From: DASTBU01 sp035711845
GTDB taxonomy: Bacteria; Acidobacteriota; Vicinamibacteria; Vicinamibacterales; 2-12-FULL-66-21
Assembly: GCA_035711845.1 (NCBI GenBank)
Contig: DASTBU010000103.1
Location: 1 to 33,439 of the forward strand
Direction: 5' to 3'
Length of the DNA: 33,439 bases
In this document: piece by piece, positions 1 through 7,832 of the stretch
Layout: each line of letters begins with the position of its first letter
How positions within the stretch are numbered: the stretch's first letter is position 1
Position numbers and translations under genes: made by a program
Notes under the pieces: model-generated
What the model saw: the letters and a program-made list of their open reading frames with translations, nothing else
Database searches by the model: none
Told to the model about the DNA's origin: nothing

Positions 1-1
1 C

Positions 2-33
2 AGGGGACAGGAGCCTTAAGGTGCCTGTCCCCT
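2..33. repeat. Palindrome AGGGGACAGG / CCTGTCCCCT
   Basis: A perfect 10-bp inverted repeat (2-11 and 24-33) is centred on CCTTAAGG. Its right arm is part of the first unit of the adjoining tandem repeat. Similar GGTGCCTGTCCCC motifs are common as REP-like intergenic repeats, some mobilised by REP-associated transposases; that link is from memory. No transposase is visible here, but the window starts within the repeat. Confidence 0.6.
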
Positions 34-85
34 TAAGGTGCCTGTCCCCTTAGGGTGCCAGTCCCCTTAGGGTGCCAGTCCCCCA
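18..85. repeat. Four tandem 17-bp units (AAGGTGCCTGTCCCCTT type)
   Basis: Four head-to-tail units lie at 18-34, 35-51, 52-68 and 69-85. Units 1 and 2 are identical. Units 3 and 4 share AGGGTGCCAGTCCCC, with one TG-to-AG change in the core. There are no spacers, so this is not a CRISPR. The array ends 82 bp before the preferred start of the next gene. Confidence 0.8.
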
Positions 86-167
86 CCGTGGCACATTGTT
101 GCACACGGCTGCGCACGGCTGAGTGAAGCCGACCTCAGCAGGAGCCGATAGGTGCGTCGAAAAGACA

Positions 168-959
168 ATGGCTGGTGGCATTGGCACGAACCACCTCGGG
201 GCGAACCTCAGCTACACGAAGTTCCTCTTCATCACTCCCCGGGGTGAGGACGAGGCGACGCTGGCCAAGCTGCGCGCAGTGGCGGCCACCGTGGCTCGGG
301 GGTACTTCAACGACTTCGAGGCGCAGGGGGGGCGGGACGGCGCATCCCAGGACACGGTCCAGTTCCTGGCGAGCGGCTGCCCGACGGCGACCTTCTGCTC
401 GCGGCCTCGGTTCGTGCTGCAGATCTCCTCGAAGTACCGACCCCGCCTCCTCGAGACCGAAATGGAGTTCCTGCGACGCATCGGCGATTCTGCCGACGTC
501 ACCTCTCTCGACGGCGCGACGCGCGTTCCTCAATACACCAGCGCCGAGATGTTCGCATACGCCTACAGCAACGCCGGCGCACGCGTCTCCGGACGCCAGG
601 AACTCAACGCCATCATCATCCCGATCAGAAAGACGGAGGAATGGTGGCAGAAGGACACCCTCGCGCGGCATGCGTACTTCTACCCGCACACCGATCCCGA
701 CACCGGCAGAACCGCCCACGGGCATGCGAAGGCAGCAGAAGCGGGAATCTCGAAGATATACCGACGGCTCTACTACAACCCTGACGGCCACCTGCGGCCT
801 GGTGAGTTCGATTTCCTCACCTACTTCGAGTGCGCCGACAGGGACCTGCCGGTGTTCGACGAGATCTGCCGCCGCCTGCGCGACGTCACGTTGAACCCCG
901 AATGGCGCTTCGTGATCGAAGGGCCGGAGTGGAGGGGGAAACGGGTTCTGAAATGGTAA
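168..959 (+). CDS. Uncharacterised protein, possibly chlorite-dismutase-like fold
   Basis: I do not recognise this 263-residue protein with certainty. It has no signal peptide or membrane segment and is moderately charged throughout. The C-terminal third contains an aromatic-rich stretch (EFDFLTYFECADRDLPVFDE) followed by NPEWRFVIEGPEW. This resembles the last beta-alpha-beta unit of dimeric alpha-beta barrel proteins such as the chlorite dismutase family; that assignment is tentative. ATG at 168 is preferred. An in-frame GTG at 123 would add 15 residues that look non-coding. No strong ribosome binding site is visible at either start. It stands alone between the 17-bp repeats and the convergent KGG gene. 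Confidence 0.7.
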   Translation: MAGGIGTNHLGANLSYTKFLFITPRGEDEATLAKLRAVAATVARGYFNDFEAQGGRDGASQDTVQFLASGCPTATFCSRPRFVLQISSKYRPRLLETEMEFLRRIGDSADVTSLDGATRVPQYTSAEMFAYAYSNAGARVSGRQELNAIIIPIRKTEEWWQKDTLARHAYFYPHTDPDTGRTAHGHAKAAEAGISKIYRRLYYNPDGHLRPGEFDFLTYFECADRDLPVFDEICRRLRDVTLNPEWRFVIEGPEWRGKRVLKW

Positions 960-1055
960 GTCGAGGCGGCCGACAGACACGGAAGAAGGGTGCGCGCTTC
1001 GCCTGTCGGGCGCCTCGTGATGATGGTTGATATCCGGTCGCGAACCCCAACTCAG

Positions 1056-1313
1056 CTACTCGCCTCCGCTATCGCCGGACATCCCACCGGATTCGGTATC
1101 CGGCTCGACGTCCGCGCCGTCAGTACTTCCACCCACCTGCTCGCGACGCCGGCGGTGACTCGCAATTCCGCCCTTTCGTCCGGCATCCCGCGCTTCTTCA
1201 CTCGTCCACTCGTGCGCCGTGCCCTTCTGGTGAGCGGCTTTTCCGCCCTTGCTTGCGATCTCGCGCTGCTTGGCACGGTCCATCGACGCGAATCCGCGAT
1301 CTTCTTTGGCCAC
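1056..1313 (-). CDS. KGG-repeat stress-induced small hydrophilic protein
   Basis: This is an 85-residue, very hydrophilic protein. It has two KGG-type motifs: KQREIASKGGKAAHQKG near the N-terminus and ARDAGRKGGIASHRRRR about 25 residues later. This is the signature of the KGG / YciG-GsiB-like family of small proteins linked to general stress and desiccation in bacteria. GTG at 1313 is chosen because GGGGAGGG lies at proper spacing before it and the protein then begins VAKEDRGFASMD, as in relatives. The reading frame extends upstream to 1469, but that part is low-complexity and unlike the family. The Gly/Asp-rich tail (EPDTESGGMSGDSGGE) is disordered. It is convergent with the preceding gene. 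Confidence 0.8.
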   Translation of the reverse strand: MAKEDRGFASMDRAKQREIASKGGKAAHQKGTAHEWTSEEARDAGRKGGIASHRRRREQVGGSTDGADVEPDTESGGMSGDSGGE

Positions 1314-1661
1314 TTGGTCCCTCCCCGGGCGTCCCCCGCTCTCGATACCCTGAGAACCGCTCGTGTCGTCAGGAGGGACGCTGCAACTGAAGTGCCACGA
1401 AACGCTGCGCGCCTGCGCGGAAAGTCCTGACCAGACGCAAGATACAGGAGAGTGGATCCAGCGGCACAAATGGAGGCGACAACTACCATGTCGCGGGAGC
1501 TTTCCGGGTGCAACGGGGCTGTTTTTCGCGGACGGTGCGCCGCGATGCGAAACACCTTCCCCACACTAGGCAAACGGTTACACCGATGAGCTCGCATTGT
1601 GGGGATCTGACGTGCCGATGAGCTGTGCGCGAGGGTGACACACCGGGCAATTCCTGCCCGC
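1314..1661. other. Intergenic region, no gene seen
   Basis: This 348-bp gap lies between gltX (ending at 1662 on the minus strand) and the start of the KGG gene. It should contain the KGG promoter. I see no RNA gene, repeat or convincing terminator in it. Confidence 0.5.
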
Positions 1662-3119
1662 TCACGCGCTCGCGATTCCCATCGCCTGCCTCAGCCGTTC
1701 CAGGCAACGCTCCCGGCCGAGCAGTTCGAGCACCTCGAACAGCCCGGGGCTCACCGCCCGGCCGGTCACCGCAACACGCGTCGCGTGGATGAGCGTGGCT
1801 GGCTTGACGCCTCGCGCAGCCGCCAGCGACCGAAGACCCGACTCGAGCGGGGATGCGGCAAAGGGCTCCACTGATTTCAGGACGCGTTCAAAGGCCTCGA
1901 GGTGGCCACGGATTCCGTCGCTCGACAGGTATTTGGCGACAGCCCTAGTGTCGTAGTCGAGTGCTTCGTTGAAGAAGAACGCGCCGTCTTCAAGAAACTG
2001 GTCGAGCCGCCTCACCCTCGGCTTCAGCAGCGCGATCACGCTCAGAAGCCATGGACGCTCCGCCGCCGCGTACTCGGGACGCCAGAGACCCTTCTCGCGA
2101 AGTCGCGGCTCGAGCAGCGCGGCGACATCCTCGTCGGCCAGCCGCATCATGTGCTGCTGATTGAACCAGTCGAGCTTCTCGGGATTGAAGACGGCGTTGC
2201 CTCCGCTGATCCCCTCGAGCGTGAATGCCGCGATCAGCTCGTCGCGGGTGAAGAGCTCCCGATCGGTGCCCGGCGACCACCCGAGCAGCGCGAGGAAATT
2301 GACCATCGCCTCGGACACGTATCCCTGACGCTGATACTCCGTCACGGACGTTGCGCCGTGGCGCTTGCTCAGGCGCTTCCGGTCCGGGCCGAGGATCAAC
2401 GGGACGTGCGCAAACTTCGGCGCCGGCTGCCCGAGCGCCTCGTAGATCAGCAGCTGCTTCGGCGTGTTCGAGATGTGATCGTCGCCGCGAACGACGTGTG
2501 TGATCTGCATGTCGATGTCGTCGGCGACGACCGAGAGGTGATAGGTTGGAAGCCCGTCGGACCGCAGCGCCACGAAGTCTTCGATGTTCGTGTTGTCGAA
2601 CGCAATCCTGCCGTGCACGAGATCGTCGAACCCCGTCTCGCCTGTCGGCACCTTGAACCTGACCGCGCGCGGCGCGCCCGCGACCTCGAGCTCGCTTCTC
2701 CGCTCGGCCGTCAACGCGCAGCAGGCGCGATCGTATTTCCAGCCGCCGTCCGTGGCTTCCGCTGCGTCCCGTCGTGCGCGCAGCTCATCCGGCGTGCAAT
2801 AACAGTAGTATGCGTGCCCCGCGCTCACGAGCCGTTCGGCTAAATCTCTGTATCTGTCCAGACGCTGCGACTGGAAATACGGCGCATGCGGGCCGCCGAC
2901 ATCAGGCCCTTCGTCCCAGTCCAGCCCCAGCCATTTCAAGCCGTCCACGATGCCTGCGACCATGTCCCAGGAGGAGCGCTCGGCATCCGTGTCTTCGATC
3001 CGGAGGACGAACGTTCCTCCATGGCGACGGGCGTAGAGCCAGTTGAAGAGCGCCGTGCGGGCGCCGCCGATGTGCAGGTATCCGGTTGGAGAGGGAGCGA
3101 AGCGGACGCGAATCGCCAT
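1662..3119 (-). CDS. gltX: Glutamyl-tRNA synthetase
   Basis: This 485-residue class I aminoacyl-tRNA synthetase charges tRNA-Glu with glutamate in the cytoplasm, possibly also tRNA-Gln if the organism uses the amidotransferase route. The Rossmann-domain signature is at the N-terminus (APSPTGYLHIGGARTALF, HIGH variant HIGG). The KMSKS-type loop appears as KRLSKRHGATS. A Cys cluster (YYCYCTPDEL ... YDRACC) matches the zinc-binding SWIM region. The C-terminal helical anticodon-binding domain is present, and length is typical. ATG at 3119 gives MAIRVRFAPSPTG. The frame stays open upstream to 3758, but that part is not GluRS-like. Confidence 0.97.
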   Translation of the reverse strand: MAIRVRFAPSPTGYLHIGGARTALFNWLYARRHGGTFVLRIEDTDAERSSWDMVAGIVDGLKWLGLDWDEGPDVGGPHAPYFQSQRLDRYRDLAERLVSAGHAYYCYCTPDELRARRDAAEATDGGWKYDRACCALTAERRSELEVAGAPRAVRFKVPTGETGFDDLVHGRIAFDNTNIEDFVALRSDGLPTYHLSVVADDIDMQITHVVRGDDHISNTPKQLLIYEALGQPAPKFAHVPLILGPDRKRLSKRHGATSVTEYQRQGYVSEAMVNFLALLGWSPGTDRELFTRDELIAAFTLEGISGGNAVFNPEKLDWFNQQHMMRLADEDVAALLEPRLREKGLWRPEYAAAERPWLLSVIALLKPRVRRLDQFLEDGAFFFNEALDYDTRAVAKYLSSDGIRGHLEAFERVLKSVEPFAASPLESGLRSLAAARGVKPATLIHATRVAVTGRAVSPGLFEVLELLGRERCLERLRQAMGIASA

Positions 3120-3184
3120 CAACCTTGAATTGTACCTGTGGTCCGGGACCCGTGGCCCCCTGGAGCGCAGGAGGTCGGCGGCGG

Positions 3185-3209
3185 GCGATCGCAAGCTGCA
3201 TGCGATCGC
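3185..3209. repeat. Inverted repeat GCGATCGCA / TGCGATCGC
   Basis: Perfect 9-bp arms (3185-3193 and 3201-3209) flank a 7-nt loop in the gap between gltX and the PLD gene. Each arm contains the octamer palindrome GCGATCGC. There is no T-run, so it is not a clear intrinsic terminator, although it lies downstream of the PLD gene and upstream of gltX. Confidence 0.45.
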
Positions 3210-3346
3210 GTCGCCGTGAGGGCTGCGTCGCTGGTGCTCGACAGGCAGGCAGATCGCTGGCTTTGCGGTCCCGCACGAACTCCGGCCGATCAAGCCATGG
3301 GAGAAGCGGCGATCGCCGGACCACGGACCACGAGAGCGTAAGTAAG

Positions 3347-4612
3347 TCAGAACACTTCGCCGAATGCGCTCCAGAACCACTCGCGCGACTTCTGGAGCAG
3401 CGAGCGCTGGCGCCACCTCGCCAGCTCGAGGCGGGAGGACACGTGGAGGTCCTGCTCGAAATCCGCGCTCAGGCGCGCGGCGAGGTCCTGGCTCGTGACG
3501 GCGACGTTCAGCTCCTCGTTCAGCTCGAGCGATCGATTGTCGAAGTTCGCCGAGCCGAACATGCTGAGCGTCCCGTCCACCACCAGCACCTTCGCGTGCA
3601 TCATCGTCGGCTGGTATTCGTACAGCTCCACGCCCATCGAGAGAAGCCTGTCGTATGCAGACCGTGAGGCGTACTTCACCGGCATGGCGTCCGTGATGTC
3701 GCCTTCGACCAGGATCCGGATGCGCACGCCGCGAGCGACCGCGTCTTCGAGCGCCCACAGCGTGGATTCGTCCGTGACGAAATATGGCGTGGCTATATCG
3801 AGGGTCCGCCGGGCAGAGGCGACGAGGAGCAGATAGAGGCGCTTCAGGCTGTTGCTGCCTCCAGTCGGTGAGCTTCCCACGAGCAACGACGGGCCTTCCT
3901 CGTCGAGCGGCGCCGGTGGCTCGTCGAGCTCCGGCGTCACGACACCGCCCGCCTCAATCAGGTCCTCGTAGAAGGCTGCCTCGAGCAGCCGCACGATCGG
4001 TCCGAGCATGCGGATCTGCGTATCGCGCCAGTGCTCCTTGTCCTGTGCGTTACCGAGCCAGTGGTCTGCGACGCCGACGCCGCCGGTGAACCCGACGTCC
4101 CCATCGACGACCAGAATCTTGCGGTGAGTGCGATAGTTCAGGTGCTCCAGCGAGTACCACCTGGTCGCGTTGAAGCGCACGAACCGGCAGCCTGCGTTGC
4201 GCAGGCGCTCGATGTGCACGGTCTCCATGCCGGCCGCCCCAACGGCGTCCGCGATGATTGTCACCTTCACACCACGGCGCGCCGCAGCCTCGAGCGCTGC
4301 CGTGAACTGGCTGGCCACCTCGCCCGTGTCGTAGATATAGGTCTCGAAGCTGATGCGCCGTCGGGCGGCGTTGATGGCGGCAAGCATCGCGGGAAAGATC
4401 TGGTCGCCGTTCGTCAGCACCTCGTAGCGATTGCCGCGCGTCAGGTCGGCGCCGACGAGTGCGGCGACGTACGACGGGTGTTTCGGATCCTCCGCGGAGA
4501 TCGCGCTTCGGATTTGCAGCGTCTGCTGATCCTGCGCCACGAGCAGCGCCAGGGCGACCGCGACGGCCGCGATCAGCAGAATCAGGAACGCGCGGCGGAT
4601 GGACTTTCTCAC
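3347..4612 (-). CDS. Phospholipase D-family protein, cardiolipin synthase-like
   Basis: This 421-residue protein has one N-terminal membrane anchor (AFLILLIAAVAVALALLVA, about residues 8-26) and two PLD catalytic motifs. The first is HRKILVVDGDVGFTGG and the second is MMHAKVLVVDG...GSANFDNRS, both fitting HxKxxxxD. Paired HKD motifs with GG and GSxNxDxRS are typical of bacterial cardiolipin synthases, which condense phosphatidylglycerol at the inner membrane. Substrate is inferred from family only. The start is GTG at 4612 with no clear ribosome binding site. It is divergent from the HTTM operon with an 89-bp gap. Confidence 0.9.
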   Translation of the reverse strand: MRKSIRRAFLILLIAAVAVALALLVAQDQQTLQIRSAISAEDPKHPSYVAALVGADLTRGNRYEVLTNGDQIFPAMLAAINAARRRISFETYIYDTGEVASQFTAALEAAARRGVKVTIIADAVGAAGMETVHIERLRNAGCRFVRFNATRWYSLEHLNYRTHRKILVVDGDVGFTGGVGVADHWLGNAQDKEHWRDTQIRMLGPIVRLLEAAFYEDLIEAGGVVTPELDEPPAPLDEEGPSLLVGSSPTGGSNSLKRLYLLLVASARRTLDIATPYFVTDESTLWALEDAVARGVRIRILVEGDITDAMPVKYASRSAYDRLLSMGVELYEYQPTMMHAKVLVVDGTLSMFGSANFDNRSLELNEELNVAVTSQDLAARLSADFEQDLHVSSRLELARWRQRSLLQKSREWFWSAFGEVF

Positions 4613-4701
4613 GGCGTCGAGCTGTGCAATATGGAGGCCGCCCGCGCTGCTTCCATGTCCAGTACCCAGCTGTTATGCTTCGCTCCGCTCAGGCGCGCCT
4701 C

Positions 4702-5487
4702 ATGTCCCCCCGTTCTTGGTTGGTTTCCGCTCTGCTGACCGGTCATCTGGTGGCCATCGCCGGAGCGGCCGTGCCTCCCCCCGATGGCGGGCGAACACCC
4801 GCTCCAGAGGCTGCCGGGAGTGGCTCGCCCGTCTGGGTGCTGCTCGAAAAGACCCATCGAGCGGCCTGGCAATGGTCGGGTGCCTGGCGCCGGTTGGGCA
4901 GGGCGTACACGAGCAGGCTCGCACTCCCCCAGAACTGGAACATGTTCGCGAACCCCGGGGACACCGCCACATATATTCGCGTGCGGCACTTTGTGATTCC
5001 CGGCCGCGTGGCCAGCGAGCTGATCCTCCCCGCCCACAGGGAGGACCAGGTCCGCCTCGCGAAGGGCCTTCGAGACTCGTTCCGGGACAAGACCATCTCG
5101 ACGGCTTTCGAGCGCTTCGTGGTGGAGAGCGAACGCCGCTTCAGGCAAACCCGCCGCGACAAGGGCCTCGACCCGGCCCGGGCGACGGCGCTCGTGGCGC
5201 GGAACCTGCCATCTGATCTCGTGCCGGTCGTGCGGTTCTTCGGCGATCGGTTCGCCCGCGCACACCTCAGTGCCGGCGAACGGATCGTCAGGCAGGAGGT
5301 GTGGTACGGACGGGCGCCGCTGGCAACCGACGGCGGGGCTCGGCCTGAACGGATGGAGGTTCTGCAGCGCTACTACCGGGGCGCGATCTTCGGCCCTCCG
5401 GGGCAAGACACGACCGCTGCTCGTTTCGGGGATACAGAGCGCGAGGCCGATATCGTCTGGACTCTCTTCTACGTGCACGAGCCGTGA
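4702..5487 (+). CDS. HTTM-operon partner protein, membrane-anchored (DUF5819-like)
   Basis: This protein of about 261 residues has an N-terminal hydrophobic segment (WLVSALLTGHLVAIAGAA) acting as signal or anchor, followed by a soluble, charged domain. The motif NWNMFANPG fits the W-x-MF-x-P signature of small proteins encoded beside HTTM membrane proteins (DUF5819-like, from memory). Its stop overlaps the start of the HTTM gene by 4 bp, so the two are translationally coupled. A possible alternative start is ATG at 4675. Function is unknown; the pairing suggests a membrane redox or carboxylation-type complex, which is inference. Confidence 0.8.
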   Translation: MSPRSWLVSALLTGHLVAIAGAAVPPPDGGRTPAPEAAGSGSPVWVLLEKTHRAAWQWSGAWRRLGRAYTSRLALPQNWNMFANPGDTATYIRVRHFVIPGRVASELILPAHREDQVRLAKGLRDSFRDKTISTAFERFVVESERRFRQTRRDKGLDPARATALVARNLPSDLVPVVRFFGDRFARAHLSAGERIVRQEVWYGRAPLATDGGARPERMEVLQRYYRGAIFGPPGQDTTAARFGDTEREADIVWTLFYVHEP

Positions 5488-6395
5488 CCGATCCCGCTCG
5501 AGAGCCATCTGGCCGCGAGGTATCGCTCGTCCATCGCTGGAACCGTTTCTGGTTCGAACCCATCCCGCCACATCCGTACGCGGTCCTGCGAATCCTGTTC
5601 GGTGTCATCGGCTGCCTCACGCTGCTGGTCATGGCCGATATCCCGGCATTCTGGTCTCCGGATGGCCTCGTCGATTCGACCGACGATCCGTGGAAAGGCT
5701 CGCTCACCAACCTCATGGGCGGAAAGGCGGGTGGTGTGCTCTTCGGCTTCACCCTCCTCTGCTATGCCGCGATGGCGATCGGCTTTCGCAGCCGCGTGGC
5801 CGTTCCGCTGTGCCTCCTCACGAACGTTGTGCAGTCGTACTGGAATCCTCTGCCGCTCTCTGGCGCGCACTACGTTACGCGGGGCGTGCTCTTCGCGCTG
5901 ATCTGGGTGGATACGGGCGCGGTCTGGTCCGTGGACGCACGCGGGCGTGGGGCTGCGCCGAGCGCGCCCGTCTGGCCTCTCAGGCTGCTCCAGTTCCAGG
6001 TCGCTGTAGTCTACTTTTCCAGCGGGCTTTGGAAACTCGGGGGTGCGGAGTGGCGATCCGGGACGGCACTGGCCCAGGTGCTCGCCAACAATGTCTACCG
6101 GCGCTTTCCTATAGCGCTTCCCGAAGCGCTGGCGCCCTACACGGTTGCCGCCACTCACCTCGTGCTCGCCTGGGAGCTGGGCTTTCCATTTGCCGTGCTG
6201 AATCGGTGGACGCGCAGGCTTGCGCTCGCTCTGGGAATCCTCCTGCACCTCGGCATGTGGCTGGCGCTCGAGATCGGTCCCTTCACGCTGGTGATGCTCT
6301 CGACCTACGTGGCCTTCGTGAGCCCCGAACGCGTCGCGTCGCTGAATCGACGCGGACGCTCCCGGGACGCGAAGAGCGGCGCGCTTTCGGCCTGA
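5484..6395 (+). CDS. HTTM domain membrane protein (vitamin K gamma-carboxylase-like)
   Basis: This 303-residue polytopic membrane protein has about seven hydrophobic segments, for example YAVLRILFGVIGCLTLLV, VLFGFTLLCYAAMAIGF and RLALALGILLHLGMWLALEI. It contains the HTTM-type core (WNRFWFEPIPPHPYAVLRI near the N-terminus and VVYFSSGLWKLGG mid-protein). HTTM proteins are related to the membrane part of vitamin K-dependent gamma-carboxylase; bacterial members are mostly uncharacterised. It starts with GTG at 5484, overlapping the preceding stop (GTGA). Its 3' end (CGCGCTTTCGGCCTGAGCGG) nearly matches sequence beside the DUF2157-like gene at about 9,577, the context of a duplicated cassette. 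Confidence 0.85.
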   Translation: MTDPAREPSGREVSLVHRWNRFWFEPIPPHPYAVLRILFGVIGCLTLLVMADIPAFWSPDGLVDSTDDPWKGSLTNLMGGKAGGVLFGFTLLCYAAMAIGFRSRVAVPLCLLTNVVQSYWNPLPLSGAHYVTRGVLFALIWVDTGAVWSVDARGRGAAPSAPVWPLRLLQFQVAVVYFSSGLWKLGGAEWRSGTALAQVLANNVYRRFPIALPEALAPYTVAATHLVLAWELGFPFAVLNRWTRRLALALGILLHLGMWLALEIGPFTLVMLSTYVAFVSPERVASLNRRGRSRDAKSGALSA

Positions 6396-6410
6396 GCGGT
6401 CACCCACTGT

Positions 6411-6464
6411 CATGATCTGCTGCAGGGCCTCGCTGCGACCCTCGGTGTCGGTCGCCTCGCTCAT
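6411..6464 (-). pseudogene. Remnant of DUF2157-like gene (first 18 codons only)
   Basis: The first 18 codons read MSEATDTEGRSEALQQIM, matching the start of the intact protein encoded at 9595-10554 (MSEKAGEGGRTEALRQIM). Homology then stops, 16 bp from the end of the HTTM gene. The ATG overlaps the stop of the upstream gene (ATGA), as in an operon. About 300 codons are missing, so this is the stump of a deleted paralogue. Confidence 0.75.
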
Positions 6465-6694
6465 TCGATCACCCGGCAGTCGAACACCGGATACTCCTGC
6501 ACCACGACGTCGACAGAAATCATCGGACCGATCTGATCGTAGGCGCGAGTGCGAAGCAGCACGTCGTAGCGCGGCGGCACGGTCCATCGCGGGAGCGCGG
6601 CGGACAGCAGGAAGAAAAGGACGACCACGAGCGGCAGGGCGATGGCGGCGGCGAGGAGCGGGTGGTCGCGGAATCGCTCGGCGCTTGATGCCAT
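6461..6694 (-). CDS. Internally deleted paralogue of a single-pass membrane protein
   Basis: This is a 77-residue open frame. Residues 1-66 match the N-terminus of the 197-residue protein at 10547-11140: a membrane segment, then PRWTVPP-RYD and ISVDVVVQ. The last 11 residues (EYPVFDCRVIE) match that protein's C-terminus (EYPEFVGWLIDE). About 120 residues between them are missing without breaking the frame. The short upstream region (GGATTGTAG and CGTGCGAGGTG) is shared too, so the promoter may be retained. It may be a pseudogene or a surviving small membrane protein. Confidence 0.65.
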   Translation of the reverse strand: MASSAERFRDHPLLAAAIALPLVVVLFFLLSAALPRWTVPPRYDVLLRTRAYDQIGPMISVDVVVQEYPVFDCRVIE

Positions 6695-6756
6695 CGCGCG
6701 GATTGTAGACGACGCCGCGTGCGAGGTGACCGTACACGGTGCGACCGGCCCGCGGA

Positions 6757-7707
6757 CTACGGACTACGGTTGCTGTCGCACTGTTCGAGTACCGTGATTT
6801 CTGCCGTGATGACGGCGTTGGGGGGAACGATGCCCGGAACGCCCCGTTCGCCGTAGGCCAGGCGTGGCGCGATCTCCAGGCGGCGCATCCCGCCCACATG
6901 CATGCCTTCCACGCCGTAGAACAGGCCGTTGACGAGCGAGCGGCGGTCGATCCGGACTTCGGTGATGAGCGTCGCGCCGTCGTCCTCGAGCCTGGCGATG
7001 CCGACTGGTCCCCACGCCATTTGCCAGCGAACGGCTTGCCCCTGGTTCAGCCACAAGCGAAGCCGGATTCGATAGTGGTGCTGCCGTCGCACGGGGGCTC
7101 CGCTACCCGGAACGTCCCTGAGCACCGTGAGGCCCGACCGCAGGCGCCGCCGGCGCTGTGCCTTCGGTGCAAACAGGGCCGCGATCTTCGTCAACCCGGC
7201 CGCTTCGGCCATCTCGCCGGGCGTCTCGCAATCGTCGATACGCGTGCGCAGCGCCGGATCGGCGCCGCCGTCGAGCAACAGCTCGACCGCGAGCGCGTTG
7301 CGCTCGGCGACCGCCATGTGGAGCGGTGTGTAATCGTTGATGCCGCGCTGGTTCGGATCGACGCCGAACCCCAGCAACAATTGGAGGATGGCGCCAACGT
7401 CCTGCCGCCTGGTCGTGCCCGGCTCCTCCCGCGTGCAGCTCAACGCGGCGATGAGCGGCGGAAACCCGTCCTCCACCGGCGCATTTGGATCCGCCCCGAT
7501 CTCGAGCAGCGTCCGGATGAACGACAGCGGACTGTGATAGATCGCGTAGACCAGGCAGGAGCCGATCGCGTCGGGCATGCGGCCATTCGGGATCGCTGCC
7601 GGATCGTCAACGGCGGCGCGCAGGCCGTCCAGGTCGCCGCTTCGAAACGCGGCGTCGATTCGTTGGAACTTCCGGGCCTCGGCGCAGCGCTGCTCGTCAG
7701 GTTCCAT
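6757..7707 (-). CDS. Ankyrin-repeat protein fused to FKBP-type C-terminal domain
   Basis: This 316-residue cytoplasmic protein lacks a signal peptide. Residues about 15-180 carry ankyrin repeats, with typical turns LLEIGADPNAPVEDGFPPL and YTPLHMAVAERNALAVELLL. The C-terminal ~100 residues resemble an FKBP prolyl isomerase: VEGMHVGGMRRLEIAPRLAY followed by GERGVPGIVPPNAVITAEIT. The first half of the FKBP fold, with the usual FDSS-type active-site segment, is weak, so catalytic activity is uncertain. A joint role in binding and folding a partner protein is inference. ATG at 7707 has only a weak ribosome binding site. It is on the same strand as the S41 peptidase gene, 125 bp downstream of it. 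Confidence 0.85.
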   Translation of the reverse strand: MEPDEQRCAEARKFQRIDAAFRSGDLDGLRAAVDDPAAIPNGRMPDAIGSCLVYAIYHSPLSFIRTLLEIGADPNAPVEDGFPPLIAALSCTREEPGTTRRQDVGAILQLLLGFGVDPNQRGINDYTPLHMAVAERNALAVELLLDGGADPALRTRIDDCETPGEMAEAAGLTKIAALFAPKAQRRRRLRSGLTVLRDVPGSGAPVRRQHHYRIRLRLWLNQGQAVRWQMAWGPVGIARLEDDGATLITEVRIDRRSLVNGLFYGVEGMHVGGMRRLEIAPRLAYGERGVPGIVPPNAVITAEITVLEQCDSNRSP

Positions 7708-7832
7708 ACGGGCCTCGGGTCATCTCGATTCTGTCGGCAACAGCCCGACGCACTGCGCCGCTTGTGCTCCACCTGGAGGATGAAAGGACGCCTCGCGTCC
7801 GTTTCCTGCATGCTTCAGCCTGGCGCGCCGGT

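Noticed and set aside
1..85. Possible CRISPR array
   Set aside because: Units are directly adjacent with no spacers, and no cas genes are present.
5469..6899. 476-codon open frame on the minus strand
   Set aside because: It is antisense to the HTTM gene and both truncated paralogues; its composition is Arg/His-rich and matches no family. Only its first 18 codons after 6464 are meaningful.
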